Assembly: GCA_023436925.1 (NCBI GenBank)
Contig: JAEZHJ010000058.1
Span: 1-6,363 of the forward strand
Direction of reading: 5' to 3'
From: Actinomycetes bacterium
Lineage (GTDB): Bacteria; Actinomycetota; Actinomycetes; Propionibacteriales; Propionibacteriaceae
DNA: 6,363 nucleotides
The notes below the pieces were generated by a model, which saw only the letters and a list, made by a program, of their open reading frames with translations, was not told where the DNA came from and did no database searches. Position numbers and translations under genes: made by a program. Below, one piece after another: positions 5,201 to 6,363 of this stretch. The first letter of the stretch is position 1, and the number at the start of each line of letters is the position of its first letter.

Positions 5201-6363
5201 ACGCCGAGGGCGGCCGCCATCTCGGCGCGCAGCCCTGCCATCACCACCGCGGCCTGCTCCCGGGCGGCGGCCAGGTTCTGGCTCGCCGCGGCGTCCAACC
5301 GCACCTGCAGGTAGCACTTCAGCTTCGGCTCGGTGCCCGACGGTCGGGCGACCGCCCGCACCCGCTCGCCCGCCAGGAGCATCCCGTCGGTCGGGGGGAG
5401 CCCGTCGAAGCCGTCGGCCAGGTCGACCACCCGGACCGGTTCGCCGACCAGGGTGGCGGGCGGCTGCGAGCGCAGCCGCTGCATCGCAGCGGTGATCAGG
5501 GACAGGTCGCTGACCCGCACCGACAGCTGGGAGGTGAGGTGGACGCCGTACTGGCGGGCGATCTCGTCCAACCGGTCGGCCAGGGTCTCACCCCGGGCGC
5601 GAAGCCCTGCCACCAGGGTGAGGACGCGCAGCGCGGTGGTGATCCCGTCCTTGTCGGGCACCGCTGCGGCGTCGGTGCAGTAGCCGATCGCCTCCTCGTA
5701 GCCGAAGGCGAGCTCGGGCACCCGTCCGATCCATTTGAAGCCGGTTAGGGTGGTGGCCGCGGGCCGGCCGTGGGCGGCCGCCATGGTCGCGAGCAGGGTG
5801 CTGGAGACCACCGAGCAGGCGTAGGTGCCGGGCACGCCGCGGCGGAGCGCGTCGTCGGCCAGCAGCGCGCCGAGTTCGTCACCGGTCAGCATCCGCCAGG
5901 TCCCGCCCACCACGGCGGCCACCGCGCAGCGGTCGGCGTCCGGGTCGTTGGCGATCGCCACGTCGGCGCCCACGCTCCTGGCGAGTTCGAGGGCGAGGTC
6001 GATGGCGCCGGGCTCCTCCGGGTTGGGGAAGGACACCGTCGGGAAATCGGGATCGGGCAGGCGCTGCTCGCCGACGGCGTGGAACGCGGGGAACCCGGCG
6101 GCCCGGGCCACCCGCTCGACCACGTCGGCACCGACGCCGTGCAAGGCGGTGTAGGCCCAGGTGAGGTCACGGGGCGCGTCGGCCGGCAGCAGCGAGGCGG
6201 CGCGGGCGACATAGGCGTCCACGAGTTCCTCGCCGACCAGGCGGTACTCCTGGCTGCGCGGCAGGCTGCTCACCGGGCCGGCCGAGGCGGCGGCGATCTC
6301 GGCGGCGATCTCGGCGTCGGCCGGCGGGATGATCTGCGAGCCGTCACCCAGGTACACCTTGTA
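5197..6363 (-). CDS. pmmB: Phosphoglucomutase/phosphomannomutase family protein (C-terminal 388 residues; 5' end beyond right edge)
   Basis: This is an alpha-D-phosphohexomutase, which interconverts sugar 1- and 6-phosphates through a phosphoserine. The visible part begins YKVYLGDGSQIIPPAD, the sequence that normally follows the active-site loop TASHNP, so the catalytic serine lies only about ten residues beyond the right edge. Present are the metal-binding loop NDPDADR (visible residues 139-145), the sugar-binding loop FGYEEAIGY (220-228) and the phosphate-binding loop RPSGTEPKLK (340-349), in the usual order of domains 2 to 4. Relatives such as mycobacterial PmmB are about 530 residues, so about 150 are missing. 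The GTG at 6357 is an internal Val codon, not the start. The gene ends TGA 5199-5197, sharing GTGA with the kinase start. In other actinobacteria this mutase sits among purine nucleoside salvage genes and may act on ribose or deoxyribose phosphates. Substrate cannot be told from sequence alone. Confidence 0.93.
   Translation of the reverse strand, partial: YKVYLGDGSQIIPPADAEIAAEIAAASAGPVSSLPRSQEYRLVGEELVDAYVARAASLLPADAPRDLTWAYTALHGVGADVVERVARAAGFPAFHAVGEQRLPDPDFPTVSFPNPEEPGAIDLALELARSVGADVAIANDPDADRCAVAAVVGGTWRMLTGDELGALLADDALRRGVPGTYACSVVSSTLLATMAAAHGRPAATTLTGFKWIGRVPELAFGYEEAIGYCTDAAAVPDKDGITTALRVLTLVAGLRARGETLADRLDEIARQYGVHLTSQLSVRVSDLSLITAAMQRLRSQPPATLVGEPVRVVDLADGFDGLPPTDGMLLAGERVRAVARPSGTEPKLKCYLQVRLDAAASQNLAAAREQAAVVMAGLRAEMAAALGV

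Noticed and set aside
5201..5317. Upstream extension of the kinase to 5317
   Set aside because: It lies wholly inside the mutase C-terminus, which carries the essential phosphate-binding loop nearby. The GTG at 5200 gives a standard N-terminus.
6355..6357. GTG at 6357 as the start of the mutase
   Set aside because: The frame stays open to the window edge, and YKVYLGDGSQ is internal family sequence directly after the catalytic serine loop. The gene is truncated by the window, not by biology.

Overview
The window is very GC-rich, with G or C at most third codon positions, GTG used as a start codon, and gene content typical of high-GC Actinomycetota. The protein sequences (MetG with a zinc knuckle and a KLASS variant of KMSKS, an actinobacterial-type uridine kinase, and a PmmB-type sugar mutase) agree with that. 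The genus cannot be fixed from the sequence; a propionibacterium-like or streptomycete-like relative is only a guess.

Layout from left to right. (1) The first 83 bases, minus strand, hold the first 27 codons of a PiT-family inorganic phosphate transporter that runs off the left edge. (2) Bases 84-292 are a divergent intergenic region. It contains a 17-bp palindrome in front of pit, a perfect Shine-Dalgarno sequence followed by a possible 40-codon ORF, and a good -10 hexamer just before the next gene. (3) metG (293-2077, plus strand) encodes methionyl-tRNA synthetase and is complete. (4) A 19-bp convergent gap, overlapped by an inverted repeat, separates metG from the minus-strand genes. (5) A large minus-strand gene (2097-4559) encodes an 820-residue protein. 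It joins a helical N-terminal region, a polysaccharide pyruvyl-transferase-like domain and a divergent GT8-like glycosyltransferase domain. (6) Upstream of it on the same strand lie a uridine-kinase-family gene (4613-5200) and the C-terminal three quarters of a phosphoglucomutase/phosphomannomutase gene (5197-6363), which runs off the right edge. These last two overlap by a GTGA stop/start.

How the genes fit together. The mutase and kinase look like a translationally coupled nucleoside/sugar-phosphate salvage pair. The mutase would interconvert sugar 1- and 6-phosphates (or ribose 1- and 5-phosphates), and the kinase would make UMP from uridine. The pyruvyl-transferase/glycosyltransferase fusion follows 53 bp downstream and may be co-transcribed. 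A link through sugar-1-phosphate and UTP/UDP-sugar supply to surface glycan modification is possible but is inference only.

The window is mostly ordinary housekeeping DNA. The least ordinary item is the fusion protein, whose glycosyltransferase half appears to have lost the first Asp of the DxD motif. I see no mobile element, CRISPR array, RNA gene or defence system.
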